Source: JADJPO01 sp046330955
GTDB taxonomy: Bacteria; Actinomycetota; Actinomycetes; Actinomycetales; Kineosporiaceae
Direction: 5' to 3'
DNA: 64,000 nt
Assembly: GCA_046330955.1 (NCBI GenBank)
Contig: JAXLRT010000003.1
Location: 271,544 to 335,543 of the forward strand
Shown here: positions 9,168 to 18,782 of the stretch, in pieces
Numbering within the stretch: the first letter of the stretch is position 1
How the letters are laid out: each line of letters begins with the position of its first letter
Translations under genes and position numbers: made by a program
Notes under the pieces: generated by a model
The model's input: the letters and a program-made list of their open reading frames with translations, nothing else
Database searches by the model: none
What the model was told of the DNA's origin: nothing

Positions 9168-9473
9168 TCACCAGGACCAGCCCCGATTGCGCAGTTCGGC
9201 CTCGGCCATCATGCGGCGCAGGGCGGCGTCCCCCTCGGGCAGGTCGTCGATCTCGGCCAGCCGGCACGCCTCCTCGAGCAGGTTGGAATAGGCGGTGCGG
9301 GCCGCCCGCAGGTGATGCCCCCGGGCGAACCGGGACTCGTCGGCGAGCAACAGATCGATGCGGGTCTCGACCCGTGCCAGCGCGTACTGGATCTGCAACG
9401 CGGAGAACGGGTCGACGTCCGGACGCCGCGCCTTGCGCAGCGAATCGACCACCCAGGTCTGCCAAGTGGGCAT
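9168..9473 (-). CDS. Conserved small protein between topA and tmk
   Basis: The 101-residue product starts ATG at 9473 (MPTWQTWVVDSLRKARR) and is mostly helical and charged, with no signal peptide or membrane helix. It lies 10 bases upstream of the longest possible tmk-fusion start and 97 bases downstream of topA, so it likely shares the topA-tmk-holB transcript. I recall similar short proteins in this position in other actinobacteria, without assigned function. The start is supported only by a G-rich stretch upstream. Confidence 0.65.
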   Translation of the reverse strand: MPTWQTWVVDSLRKARRPDVDPFSALQIQYALARVETRIDLLLADESRFARGHHLRAARTAYSNLLEEACRLAEIDDLPEGDAALRRMMAEAELRNRGWSW

Positions 9474-9570
9474 CGGCGCCCCCGCTCATCGGCGTGTGTT
9501 CCACCCCGATCCACGGTAACCCGCGGCGGTGAGACCGCCTACCCCGGCCACGGCCTCACGTGATCACTGC

Positions 9571-12450
9571 TCAGCCAGACGTCTTCTTCGCGGCCGTCTT
9601 CTTCGCCGGGGCCTTCTTCGCGGTGGTCTTCTTCGCGGTGGACTTGGTGGCCGCCGCCTTCTTCGCGGTGGTGGTGGCGGTGGCCTTCGTCGTGGTCTTC
9701 GCGACGGTCTTCTTGGCCGTGGTCTTCTTGGCCGCCGTCTTGCGCGCCGTCCGCTTCACCGGCCCGCGGGCCCGCTTCTCGGCCAGCAGCTCGGCCGCGC
9801 GCTCCAGCGTGATGCTCTCGACGGCATCGCCCTTGCGCAGAGTGGCGTTGCTCGTGCCATCGGTGACGTAGGGGCCGAAGCGGCCGTCCTTGACCACCAC
9901 CGGACCCCCACTGACCGGGTCGGGACCGAGCTCGCGCAGCGGGGGTGCCGCCGCGGCCCGGCCTCGCTGCTTGGGCTGGGCGTAGATCGCCAGTGCCTCG
10001 GCCAGGGTGGTGGTGAAGATCGCGTCCTCGCTGCCCAGCGAGCGCGAGTCGGTGCCCTTCTTCAGGTACGGCCCGTAGCGACCGTTCTGGGCCGTGATCT
10101 GCTCACCGGTCTCCGGATCCGCGCCGACCACCCGGGGCAGCGACAGCAACTGCAGCGCCTGCTCCAACGTCACCGTGGCGACGTCCATGCTCTTGAACAG
10201 GCTGCCGGTGCGCGGCTTGACCGACTTGGGGGCGTCGTCGTCGAGTACCTCGGTGACGTACGGCCCGAACCGGCCCGCGCGGGCCACCACCTGACGGCCG
10301 GACGCCGGGTCGATCCCCAGCACCCGGTCGCCGCTGTTCTGGTGGCTGAGCAGCTCGCGGGCCTTGGCAACGGTCAGCTCGTCGGGCGCGACGTCGTCCG
10401 GCACGCTCGCCCGAACCGGCTCGCCGCCCTCGCCTTCGGCCGGCAGCTCGACGTAGGGGCCGTAGCGCCCCACCCGCAGCTCGATGCCCTCACCCAGCTG
10501 CACCGTGTTGATGTCGCGGGCGTCGATCTCGCCCAGGTTCTCGACCAGCGGCCGCAGCCCCTCGCCGTGCGCCGCGCCGTCCCCGAAGTAGAACCGTGAC
10601 AGCCAGGCCACCCGCTGCTCGTCGCCGCGGGCGATCCGGTCGAGGTCCTCCTCCATGGCGGCGGTGAAGTCGTAGTCGACCAGCCGGCCGAAGTGCTCCT
10701 CGAGCAGCCGGGTCACCGAGAACGCGAGCCAGGTCGGCACCAGCGCCGAGCCCTTGGTGGTCACGTAGCCGCGGTCCTGAATGGTGGTGATCGTCGCCGA
10801 GTAGGTCGACGGCCGGCCGATCTCGCGCTCCTCCAGGGCCTTGATCAGGCTGGCCTCGGTGTAGCGCGGCGGCGGCTGGGTCTCGTGACCGTCGGCGGTC
10901 AGCTCCAGCGTGCGCAGGGCATCACCGGTCGACAGGTCGGGCAGCCGGCGCTCGTCGTCCGAGGAGCCGCTCCTGGCGCCGTTGGCGCGCAGTTCGTCGC
11001 GCCCCTCCTCGTAGGCGGCGAGGAAGCCACGGAAGGTGATCACGGTGCCGGACGCCGCGAACTCGGCCTCGCGCGTCAGCACCGCGCCGGCCGCGCCGGA
11101 CACCATGGCAGCGGGCGTGGCGACCAACCGCACGGACGCCGTCGAGCCCCGGGCGTCGGCCATCTGCGAGGCGACAGTGCGCTTCCAGATCAGCTCGTAG
11201 AGCCGGAACTCATCACCCCGCAGCTCACCGGCGACCTGGGCCGGGGTGCGGAAGGAATCGCCCGAGGGCCGGATCGCCTCGTGGGCCTCCTGGGCGTTCT
11301 TGCTCTTGCCGGTGTAGGTGCGCGGTGAGGCCGGCACGTACTCGGGGCCGTAGAGCTCGCCGATCTGCCGCCGGGCGGCCGTGATCGCCTGCGTCGACAG
11401 CACCACCGAGTCGGTGCGCATATAGGTGATGTAACCGTTCTCGTACAGCCCCTGCGCCACCCGCATCGTCTGGCGCGAGGAGAAGCGCAGCTTGCGGCCG
11501 GCCTCCTGCTGCAACGTCGAGGTGGTGAACGGCGCCGCGGGACGGCGGGTGTACGGCTTGGTCTCGACCGAGGCCACCCGGACCGGTGCGTCGTCCAGCG
11601 CCGCGACCACGGACGTCGCCTGGTCGCCGTTCAGGTGCACCACCCCGGCGCCGCGTGCGGCCGCGGTCAGCTGGCCGACGTCGTCGAAGTCCCGTCCGGT
11701 GGCGACCCGGGCACCGTCCAGCGCCACCAGGCGGGCGGTGAAAGCGTGTGCCGCCGCAGCGTTCGCGGCAGCCGAGGACGCCGAATCCTCGGCCTCGGGG
11801 GCGAAGCTGCCCTCGACGTCCCAGTAGGACGCCGACCGGAAGGCCATCCGCTCGCGCTCGCGCTCGACCACCATCCGGGTGGCCACCGACTGCACCCGAC
11901 CCGCGGACAATCCGGCGCGCACCTTGCGCCACAGCACCGGCGAGACCTCGTAGCCGTAGAGCCGGTCGAGGATGCGCCGGGTCTCCTGCGCGTCGACCAG
12001 GCGCTCGTCCAGATCGCGGGTGTCCTGCAGCGCCCGCTGGATCGCCTCGCGGGTGATCTCGTGGAACACCATGCGCCGTACCGGCACCTTGGGCTCGAGC
12101 ACCTTCAGCAGGTGCCAGGCGATGGCCTCGCCCTCGCGGTCCTCGTCCGTGGCCAGGTAGAGCTCGTCCGCCTCCTTCAGCGCCCGCTTGAGCTCGGTGA
12201 CCTTCTTCCGCTTGTCGGCGTCCACCACGTAGTAGGCGTCGAAACCGTTGTCGACGTCGACCGCGAACTTGCCGTAGGGACCCTTCTTCATGTCCGCGGG
12301 CAGCTCACTGGGCTGGGGCAGGTCCCGGATGTGTCCCACACTCGCCTCGACCTCGAATCCCGGGCCGAGGTAGCCGGCGATGGTGCGCGCCTTGCTGGGC
12401 GACTCGACGATGACGAGCCGCCGCGGAGTGAGGGCCTTGGTGGTGGCCAC
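9571..12450 (-). CDS. topA: DNA topoisomerase I
   Basis: This 959-residue type IA topoisomerase relaxes negative supercoils. The Toprim domain begins LVIVESPSKARTIAGYLG; the active-site tyrosine is in NGYITYMRTDS. The C-terminal region has no zinc fingers but carries repeated GRxGPY(V/L) modules (GRYGPYVELP, GRFGPYVTEV, GRYGPYLKKG, GRFGPYVTDG). It ends in an about 55-residue Lys/Ala/Thr-rich tail (KKTTAKK-type repeats), a known actinobacterial feature that aids processivity. The start is GTG at 12450 with GGGAAAGG upstream. Confidence 0.97.
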   Translation of the reverse strand: MATTKALTPRRLVIVESPSKARTIAGYLGPGFEVEASVGHIRDLPQPSELPADMKKGPYGKFAVDVDNGFDAYYVVDADKRKKVTELKRALKEADELYLATDEDREGEAIAWHLLKVLEPKVPVRRMVFHEITREAIQRALQDTRDLDERLVDAQETRRILDRLYGYEVSPVLWRKVRAGLSAGRVQSVATRMVVERERERMAFRSASYWDVEGSFAPEAEDSASSAAANAAAAHAFTARLVALDGARVATGRDFDDVGQLTAAARGAGVVHLNGDQATSVVAALDDAPVRVASVETKPYTRRPAAPFTTSTLQQEAGRKLRFSSRQTMRVAQGLYENGYITYMRTDSVVLSTQAITAARRQIGELYGPEYVPASPRTYTGKSKNAQEAHEAIRPSGDSFRTPAQVAGELRGDEFRLYELIWKRTVASQMADARGSTASVRLVATPAAMVSGAAGAVLTREAEFAASGTVITFRGFLAAYEEGRDELRANGARSGSSDDERRLPDLSTGDALRTLELTADGHETQPPPRYTEASLIKALEEREIGRPSTYSATITTIQDRGYVTTKGSALVPTWLAFSVTRLLEEHFGRLVDYDFTAAMEEDLDRIARGDEQRVAWLSRFYFGDGAAHGEGLRPLVENLGEIDARDINTVQLGEGIELRVGRYGPYVELPAEGEGGEPVRASVPDDVAPDELTVAKARELLSHQNSGDRVLGIDPASGRQVVARAGRFGPYVTEVLDDDAPKSVKPRTGSLFKSMDVATVTLEQALQLLSLPRVVGADPETGEQITAQNGRYGPYLKKGTDSRSLGSEDAIFTTTLAEALAIYAQPKQRGRAAAAPPLRELGPDPVSGGPVVVKDGRFGPYVTDGTSNATLRKGDAVESITLERAAELLAEKRARGPVKRTARKTAAKKTTAKKTVAKTTTKATATTTAKKAAATKSTAKKTTAKKAPAKKTAAKKTSG

Positions 12451-12716
12451 GCTGAGCCTTTCCCTGGCTGGTGGAGCAGGAGGTCGATCCGTTGAGATGA
12501 TGCCGCTCCGGCCGGCCCGCGACCGGGACGGAGGTCGACTCGTCCCGGCCGGTGGGCCGCTGTTCGCCGGAGGGCTCGAAGGGTAGCGGCACGAGCGCGG
12601 AACGCCATGACCGTAACCCGCACGGACACCGAGGGGGCAATTCCGGACCTCGCAGAGGCCCGATCGCGACCCCGGATGGCGCCCGATGATGACCGAGGGC
12701 AGTCATCGGCACGTGT

Positions 12717-12746
12717 CATCTGCATCTGCACCTGCATCTGCATCTC
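12717..12746. repeat. Hexamer array (CATCTG)5 inside an inverted pair
   Basis: Five consecutive six-base units read CATCTG, CATCTG, CACCTG, CATCTG, CATCTC. The array is bracketed by GGCACG (12708-12713) and CGTGCC (12746-12751), a perfect 6-bp inverted repeat. It lies in the topA/conservon intergenic region. Confidence 0.7.
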
Positions 12747-12776
12747 GTGCCAGATTGACCGGATCACCCGACAAAT

Positions 12777-12804
12777 AGTTATACCGAGAGTTATGATCAG
12801 TTAC
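12777..12804 (+). promoter_or_regulatory. Three spaced AGTTA(T/C) boxes upstream of the conservon
   Basis: AGTTAT occurs at 12777-12782 and 12789-12794, and AGTTAC at 12799-12804, so the boxes repeat at 12- and 10-base intervals, about one helical turn. They sit about 215 bases before the cvnA start in the most AT-rich local sequence. Same-face spacing suggests an operator for topA or the conservon, but no known binding protein is matched. Confidence 0.35.
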
Positions 12805-13020
12805 ATGAAGTTGGGCGGCGGAGCGATTCGCGGCACTATTAGGCGCTGGGAGGTGTCGCTCGCGCCTTCATCCACGTAGCGTCATCCCCCGTAGGTCTGA
12901 CAGCATCAACGATCGATCCTGGCGCCCTCGAGGTCCCGGAGCTAGCACCATGGGTAACGAGCGCTCAGCGGGGGACACGGCCAGGCATCACCGCACAACG
13001 CTCGCACCCAGGAGGATCCG

Positions 13021-16000
13021 GTGGCCCGTCACGGTTCGGCCGATGCCGAGCACCCGACCCCGGACGTCCCGGCCGAGGTGCCACGGCGCGTCGGGGGGCC
13101 GGCGACCTGGCCCATCCGACAGAAGCTGATCGGTCTCGTCGCCCTGCCCACGGCCGCCCTGATCGGGCTGGTCGGCGTCCAGGTCGCCCAGTCCTACTCC
13201 ACCTGGAAGCAGGCGAGCACCGCTCAGGACGACGCCGCGGCACTGATCGCGACCAACGCCTACGTCAACGCCATCGACCGCGAACTCCAGCAGACCTTCG
13301 CCCTGCTGCTGCGCAGCCCCGACGCCGGCGCGGAACTCACCGCTCGCCGCAAGGCCACCAACGACGCCCTGAACGCGCTGGCCACCCGGCTCGACTCGCC
13401 ACCGCCCGGCGGCTGGTCGCCACAGGTCGCCCGCCAGGTCGCCACCGTCGAGCAGGTCGGCGCCTCGCTGCTGGACCAGACGCCGTCCAAGACCGAGGTG
13501 CGGGTGCGCCAGCTGGTCGAGGCGAGCGGCGCCACCGCGGCGTCCAGCAAGAGCCACATCGGCCTGGCCACCGTGGCCCAGGGCTTCGACGTGTTGCTGC
13601 AACCGGCCCGTGACCTCGCCACCTCGCTGTCGGCCGAGCTGGCCCAGAACACCCCCAACCCGCGCACCGTCGACACGGTCTCGGTATTGAACGCGCTCAA
13701 CCAAGCGGGCACCGATGCGTCGCAAGAGCTGGTGCTGCTCACCACGGCGTTGCGGGACAACAAGGCCAATCCGGCGCAGGTCAGCGCGATCGAGCAGGCA
13801 TCCGCCGGGCAGACGACGCTGCTGAACCTCGCCGCCGGGCGGGCCACCGACGCGCAGCGGGCCCGCATCGACGCCGTCCGTGCCCAGGACGTCTCCATCG
13901 CCACGGCCCGCGCCACCGGTCTCGACGTGGTCCGTGAGGGTCAGGCGAACGGCAAGCCCAGCCCCCGAGCGGACGCCGAGGCGCTGAAGTTCTCGGTGAA
14001 CGCCGGCAAGCGACTGACCGCGATCAGCGGCCTGATCGGCAGCACGGCCCAGGACCTGGTCGACCAGACCAGCTCCGACCGGCGCGCCGCGTTGCTGCGG
14101 CTGATCTTCTTCGGCGGGCTCGGCGTGGCCAGCCTGATCCTGGTGAGCCTGCTGGTCTCGGCCCTGGGCCGCACCATCACCGTGCCGATGCGCCGCCTGC
14201 GCAGCGGAGCCGTCGACTCGGCCACCGTGCGGCTGCCGGCCGCCGTCCGCCAGATCGAACGCGAGGGTCCCGAGGCCGTCGTCGCCGTCCCACCGGTGCT
14301 GCCGCTCGACGCCCGGGTCGGCCCCGAGACCCGTGAGGTCGCGCAGGCCCTGGACGGCCTGACCGCCGAGGCGATCCGGCTGGCCACCTCCCAGGTGCGC
14401 CTGCGCCAGTCGCTGGACGAGGCCTTCGTCAGCATGTCGCGCCGCAGCCAGTCGATGGTCGAGAAGCAGCTGGCCATCATCGACGAGCTGGAGAGCACCG
14501 AAGAGGACCCGGAACAGCTGCGCAACCTGTTCCGCCTCGACCACCTCGCGGCCCGGATGCGCCGCTACAACGACAACCTGCTGGTGCTGGCCGGCTCGGC
14601 CGTGCGCACCCGCTCGCAGGCCCCGGTCGCCATCGCCGACGTCTTCCGCGCCGCCACCTCCGAGATGGAGCAGTACGAGCGGGTCCGGCTGCAGCCGCTG
14701 TCGGGCGCCTCGGTCGCCGGTGCCGCCGCGGGTGGGCTGATCCACCTGCTCGCCGAGCTGCTCGACAACGCGGCCATGTACTCCCCGCCGACCAGCCCGA
14801 TCGTGCTGTCGGCGGCCTTCACCCACGACGGCGGCCTGCGCCTCGAGGTCACCGACTCGGGTGTCGGCATCCCGCCGGCCGAACTGGCCGACCTCAACGC
14901 CCGGCTGGCGATGCCCGGCACCATCGACACCCAGGTGCCCTCGCGCATGGGTCTGTACGTGGTCGCCCGCCTCGCCCAGCGAGGCTCGTTCGGAGTGCGG
15001 CTGGCCGCCCGCCCGCAGGCCGCCGGGACGGTGGCCGAGGTACTGGTGCCCAAGGCGCTGGTGCTCGGTGCCCCCACCGGCCCGCTCGACACCATCGTGC
15101 CGCCGCCCGCGCCGTCCGCCCCGCTGGTGCAGGCCATGGAGGCCCCCCGGCTGCCCGCTCAGCACGGCGGCGCCGTGGCGACGCCGATGGGTGGGCTCAC
15201 CCGCCCGGTGCGCCCGCAGCGTCCGGACGGCGCCCCCGGGCGGCCGGATGCACCCCCGGTTCAACCCACCCCGGCCCACGCCGCGCCGCCGGCGACCGCG
15301 GGCACGCCCGGGCTGACCTCCGCCGGCCTGCCGTCGCGCCGTCCGGGTGCGGCCCTGGCCGGTAACCCGTTGGCCGCTCAGCAGGCGGCCAACAGCGCGG
15401 CCGCGGCCAACCCGATGTCGCCGGCCGCCCGATCGGGCGCCCGCGAGGCGGCACCCGCCGCGCGCGACGCCGATGGCTCCACCCGCAACGGCGCCGCCGC
15501 CGGCCTGGACGCCGCGCGGCGCCGCAGCGAGGGCAGCGTGCCCTCGGAGCTGCCTCGGCGCGAGCCCGGTTCGACCGGCCGCCTGGGTACTCCCTTCATG
15601 CCGCCCGGCACGAGCGCGCCCACCGGTGCCGACGTTCCCGGAGCCTTCGAACCACCGGCCGCCCGGCGAGGCCAGGGCGAGGGGCTGCCCACCTCGGCCC
15701 CCGGACGGCGTCCCGGCGCCCGGCCGCTGCCGGTGCGCGCCCCGGGCCAGCCCGGTGGTGGCCCGGCCCTCGGCCCGTCGGCCGCCACGGCCGTCGCCGC
15801 CGCCGCGTCGGCCCGGCCCCGCCCGACGGCTCCACTGCCCGACAGCGGGCTGTTCGCCGCCGCCGTCCGGCCGCCCGCGGGCACCGAGACCCCGCAGCCC
15901 GGGGGCGCCGAGGCCGATCGCGCCGCCGAGACCGCCGTTCCCAGCGCCCGGTCGACGGCCCCCGGCTCATCGGATCGTCCCGCGGTGACGATCGAACCCG

Positions 16001-16923
16001 CGGCACCGGCCGCCCCGCCGGCCCCGGTACCGCCGCCGGCGCTGCGCACCCCACCCGTGACGGCACGGCCCGCGGTCGACAAGCCGGCTGCTGCTCCGAC
16101 GGCTCCGGCTGCTCCGGCCGCCCCGACCTCGCCGGCGGCTCCGGCCAGGCCGGCCGCTGCGAAGGCGCCGGCGGCACCGCTGCCCACGCGGCCCGTGGCG
16201 CCGGCTGCCAAGCAGGCCCCGCCCACCGGGACGCCGCAGCAGTCCGGAACCCCGTCACCGTTCGAGGTGGAGGCCCGGGCCGCGGCGGCGGCGTCCAGCG
16301 CTCGGTTCGTCCCCCCGGGGTCGGCCAACCCGTTGATCGGCTCGACCGGCGCCGGGCGCGCCCAGACCCCGATCTTCGACTCGATCTCGGTGTGGTTCTC
16401 GGACGACCGGACGGCGCACGTCAGCCGCGCCGGTGAGCCGGCGCAGGTGATCGACCTGCGGGACGGCGCCGCCAAGGCCGTGCCGCCGGCCGCCGCCGGT
16501 CCGGCGCCGGCCACGACGGGCCGTTCCGAGTCGCCGTCCGGCGCGGTCGAATCCCCGGCCGCGGCACCGGGCGCCGGCACCCCGAGCCGGTGGGCCAGCC
16601 TGGGCGACCAGCGCTGGATCGCCACCAACCTGCGGGCCGCTGCCGCACCCGAGACGGCCGGCAGCACCTCGACGGGCTTGCCACGGCGGCGTCCGGGCGC
16701 CAACCTGCTGCCGTCGGCCGCGGCGGCCGCCGGGGCGCCCACGGCCGCGCAGGGCGGGCTGGCACGTCGCACGGACGCCGAGTCGGTACGGGGACGGCTC
16801 GGGAGTTACCAACGAGGGCTCAGCTCGGCCCGGCGAGCCCGCCATCTGCCACCCGAGAGTTCGGGGGGCTTGTTCCACGGGGGAACAGAAGCCGGTAACG
16901 GCCATCAAGGAGGAGATTCGTGA
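13021..16923 (+). CDS. cvnA: Conservon sensor histidine-kinase-like protein CvnA
   Basis: The 1300-residue product has a membrane helix near 31-52, an extracytoplasmic helical sensing region of the nitrate/nitrite-sensor type, a second helix near 360-384 and an HATPase domain near 575-680 with ELLDNAAMYSPPTSP and VTDSGVGIPPAEL. A very long Pro/Ala-rich disordered tail follows, with recurring GLPxRRPGA-like motifs (GLPSRRPGA, GLPRRRPGANLLP). No clear phospho-acceptor histidine box was identified. In Streptomyces, CvnA-D form a membrane complex likened to eukaryotic G-protein systems. GTG at 13021 follows AGGAGG by five bases. Confidence 0.9.
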   Translation: MARHGSADAEHPTPDVPAEVPRRVGGPATWPIRQKLIGLVALPTAALIGLVGVQVAQSYSTWKQASTAQDDAAALIATNAYVNAIDRELQQTFALLLRSPDAGAELTARRKATNDALNALATRLDSPPPGGWSPQVARQVATVEQVGASLLDQTPSKTEVRVRQLVEASGATAASSKSHIGLATVAQGFDVLLQPARDLATSLSAELAQNTPNPRTVDTVSVLNALNQAGTDASQELVLLTTALRDNKANPAQVSAIEQASAGQTTLLNLAAGRATDAQRARIDAVRAQDVSIATARATGLDVVREGQANGKPSPRADAEALKFSVNAGKRLTAISGLIGSTAQDLVDQTSSDRRAALLRLIFFGGLGVASLILVSLLVSALGRTITVPMRRLRSGAVDSATVRLPAAVRQIEREGPEAVVAVPPVLPLDARVGPETREVAQALDGLTAEAIRLATSQVRLRQSLDEAFVSMSRRSQSMVEKQLAIIDELESTEEDPEQLRNLFRLDHLAARMRRYNDNLLVLAGSAVRTRSQAPVAIADVFRAATSEMEQYERVRLQPLSGASVAGAAAGGLIHLLAELLDNAAMYSPPTSPIVLSAAFTHDGGLRLEVTDSGVGIPPAELADLNARLAMPGTIDTQVPSRMGLYVVARLAQRGSFGVRLAARPQAAGTVAEVLVPKALVLGAPTGPLDTIVPPPAPSAPLVQAMEAPRLPAQHGGAVATPMGGLTRPVRPQRPDGAPGRPDAPPVQPTPAHAAPPATAGTPGLTSAGLPSRRPGAALAGNPLAAQQAANSAAAANPMSPAARSGAREAAPAARDADGSTRNGAAAGLDAARRRSEGSVPSELPRREPGSTGRLGTPFMPPGTSAPTGADVPGAFEPPAARRGQGEGLPTSAPGRRPGARPLPVRAPGQPGGGPALGPSAATAVAAAASARPRPTAPLPDSGLFAAAVRPPAGTETPQPGGAEADRAAETAVPSARSTAPGSSDRPAVTIEPAAPAAPPAPVPPPALRTPPVTARPAVDKPAAAPTAPAAPAAPTSPAAPARPAAAKAPAAPLPTRPVAPAAKQAPPTGTPQQSGTPSPFEVEARAAAAASSARFVPPGSANPLIGSTGAGRAQTPIFDSISVWFSDDRTAHVSRAGEPAQVIDLRDGAAKAVPPAAAGPAPATTGRSESPSGAVESPAAAPGAGTPSRWASLGDQRWIATNLRAAAAPETAGSTSTGLPRRRPGANLLPSAAAAAGAPTAAQGGLARRTDAESVRGRLGSYQRGLSSARRARHLPPESSGGLFHGGTEAGNGHQGGDS

Positions 16924-17339
16924 GCGTAGGGACGGGAGCCGACGTCGCATGGCTCGTCGACGGGTTCACCCAGCGGGTGCCCGGCGTCGCGCATGCCGCG
17001 GTGGTCTCCGCCGACGGGCTGTTGATGGCCAGTTCGGCCGGCCTTCCCCGTGACCGTGCCGACCAGCTGTCCGCGGTCGCATCGGGACTGGGCAGCCTGA
17101 CCAACGGCGCGGCATTGTGCTTCTCCGCGGGTTCGGTGGTGCAGACGGTGGTCGAGATGCAGGGAGGCTTCCTGCTGCTCATGGCCATCTCCGACGGCTC
17201 CTGGCTGGCAGTGCTGGCCTCACCGACCTCGGACATCGGGTTGGTGGGCTACGAGATGACCATGCTGGTTGACCGGGTTGGTGATCACTTGTCGCCCGAG
17301 TTGCGCCACGCCGAGTCCGACTGGGCCGGTAGGGCCTGA
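16920..17339 (+). CDS. cvnB: Conservon roadblock/LC7-domain protein CvnB
   Basis: The 139-residue roadblock/LC7 protein (WLVDGFTQRVPGVAHAAVVS, later GGFLLLMAISDGSWLAVL) belongs to the family that acts on small GTPases; in conservons it partners CvnD. GTG at 16920 overlaps the cvnA stop by 4 bases (GTGA), and AGGAGGAG lies just upstream. It is followed 17 bases later by cvnC. Confidence 0.93.
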   Translation: MSVGTGADVAWLVDGFTQRVPGVAHAAVVSADGLLMASSAGLPRDRADQLSAVASGLGSLTNGAALCFSAGSVVQTVVEMQGGFLLLMAISDGSWLAVLASPTSDIGLVGYEMTMLVDRVGDHLSPELRHAESDWAGRA

Positions 17340-17356
17340 GATCCGGAGTCACGAAC

Positions 17357-18199
17357 ATGCCCAGACAGGCCCGCCCGGACGGCACTGATCCGCCGTCCCC
17401 TCGCAACCGGCGCGTTCATCGCACCGGCGATACCGTGCGGCGTCGCTCGACGAGCGAGGTCGCCACGACCGGGCAGCTCCCCGTGGTGCCGGACGGCCAG
17501 GCGGCACCCACGGCACCGCCCGCAACCCCGTTGGACGGCGCAGCCGTTGCCGGGGGCCAGACCCCTGCCACCGGCGCCACGTCGCGGGTGACGGCACCGG
17601 GCGAGACCGGGTCCGTGGGGCAGGGCAGTCTGGACGCCGCAGCCGGGTTGTCCGGCGCTGTCACCGGTGCGCACACCGGCTCGGTGCCGGCCGATCTCGG
17701 TGGCGCGCGCGGTGGCCCGGCGCCGGTCGCCGAATCGGACTGGATGGCCATGGCTCGCCAGCAGGCCGAGATGGCCAGCCACCGGGACAGTGGCCTCGCC
17801 GCGTGGATGCCGGGCAGCGGCCTGGACGAGGACGTCGAGATCGACCTGACCGGCTCGGCCTCCCTGGTGCGCCCGTACGCCCGCACCGGTGGCCGGACCC
17901 GTCCGGTACGCGACCTGGACATGGAGGCGCTGGTCCGCACGACGCTGGCGGGCAAGGAGGCCTCCACCAGCCCGTGGCTCAACCCTGAACACACCAGCAT
18001 CATCGAGATGAGCAGCGGCACGGTCTCCGTGGCCGAGATCGCTGCCCGGTTGTCCGTCCCCTTGGGCGTCGCCCGGGTGATCATCGCCGACATGATGGAC
18101 CTGGGCCTGGTCGAGGTCATGAAGACCTCGGCCGCCGAAGGTGACGAACGTGACCCCGACTTCCTGAGGAGAGTACTCAGTGGCCTTCAGCGGCTCTGA
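17357..18199 (+). CDS. cvnC: Conservon DUF742 protein CvnC
   Basis: The 280-residue product has its DUF742 domain in the C-terminal third (SLVRPYARTGGRTRP to MDLGLVEVMKTS), including a winged-helix-like stretch VSVAEIAARLSVPLGVARVI. The first 140 residues are low-complexity Ala/Gly/Thr-rich, longer than in many CvnC proteins. It is presumed to link the kinase-like CvnA to the GTPase module. Its end overlaps the cvnD start by 20 bases. If translation began internally the disordered extension would be absent, but I see no better ribosome site. Confidence 0.88.
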   Translation: MPRQARPDGTDPPSPRNRRVHRTGDTVRRRSTSEVATTGQLPVVPDGQAAPTAPPATPLDGAAVAGGQTPATGATSRVTAPGETGSVGQGSLDAAAGLSGAVTGAHTGSVPADLGGARGGPAPVAESDWMAMARQQAEMASHRDSGLAAWMPGSGLDEDVEIDLTGSASLVRPYARTGGRTRPVRDLDMEALVRTTLAGKEASTSPWLNPEHTSIIEMSSGTVSVAEIAARLSVPLGVARVIIADMMDLGLVEVMKTSAAEGDERDPDFLRRVLSGLQRL

Positions 18200-18782
18200 C
18201 GCGCGGCCGACCCGGTCGACCAAGATCGTTATTTCGGGCGGGTTCGGGGCCGGCAAGACCACCTTCGTGGGCGCCGTCTCCGAGATCGTGCCGTTGCGCA
18301 CCGAGGCCGTCATGACGGCGGCGAGCACCGGTGTGGACGACCTGTCCGCCACGCCGCACAAGACCACGACCACCGTCGCGATGGACTTCGGACGCATCTC
18401 CATCGACGAGCAGCTCGTGCTCTACCTGTTCGGTTCCCCCGGGCAGAACCGGTTCTGGTTCATGTGGGACGACCTGGTGCGCGGCGCCATCGGCGCGATC
18501 GTGCTGGTCGACACCCGCAGGCTGGAGGACTGCTTCGGCCCCATCGACTTCTTCGAGGCCCGCGGCTTGCCGTTCATCGTGGCGCTGAACGCCTTCGACA
18601 GCCACGTCCCGCATTCGCCGGAGGCCGTCCGCGACGCCCTGCAGCTCAGCGAGGGCACGCCGGTGATCGTCTGCGACGCCCGCGACAAGGAGTCGGCCAA
18701 GCAGGCCCTCATCTCGGTCGTGGAGCACGCCCTGCGGACCTGGTCGAAGATGGCCACCGAGGCGCAGTCCGCCCCCGCCTGA
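18180..18782 (+). CDS. cvnD: Conservon small GTP-binding protein CvnD
   Basis: The 200-residue Ras-like ATP/GTP-binding protein has P-loop GGFGAGKTTFVG, a switch region, FGSPGQNRFWFMWDD in the place of the DxxG motif, and LNAFD as a degenerate NKxD. It is the last gene of the four-gene conservon; GTG at 18180 lies inside the end of cvnC and follows GAGGAGAG. Conservon GTPases affect development and antibiotic production in Streptomyces; the signal sensed here is unknown. Confidence 0.93.
   Translation: MAFSGSDARPTRSTKIVISGGFGAGKTTFVGAVSEIVPLRTEAVMTAASTGVDDLSATPHKTTTTVAMDFGRISIDEQLVLYLFGSPGQNRFWFMWDDLVRGAIGAIVLVDTRRLEDCFGPIDFFEARGLPFIVALNAFDSHVPHSPEAVRDALQLSEGTPVIVCDARDKESAKQALISVVEHALRTWSKMATEAQSAPA

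Larger units (their letters stand above)
12451..13020. other. Divergent intergenic region between topA and the conservon
   Basis: No gene is supported in these 570 bases. The stretch near 12770-12810 is conspicuously AT-rich for this genome and would suit promoters or regulator binding. Notable contents are a hexamer array at 12717-12746, three AGTTA(T/C) repeats at 12777-12804, and the ribosome site AGGAGG at 13010-13015 ahead of the GTG at 13021. Confidence 0.6.

Noticed and set aside
12288..12767. Minus-strand frame beginning with a Met-Gln-Met-Gln run
   Set aside because: It is the translation of the CATCTG hexamer array and then runs into topA in the wrong frame; no ribosome site.
12988..15279. 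763-codon open frame antisense to cvnA
   Set aside because: Its composition (Gly/Arg/His/Gln-rich) is the mirror of a high-GC coding strand and the sense frame has clear domains and a ribosome site.
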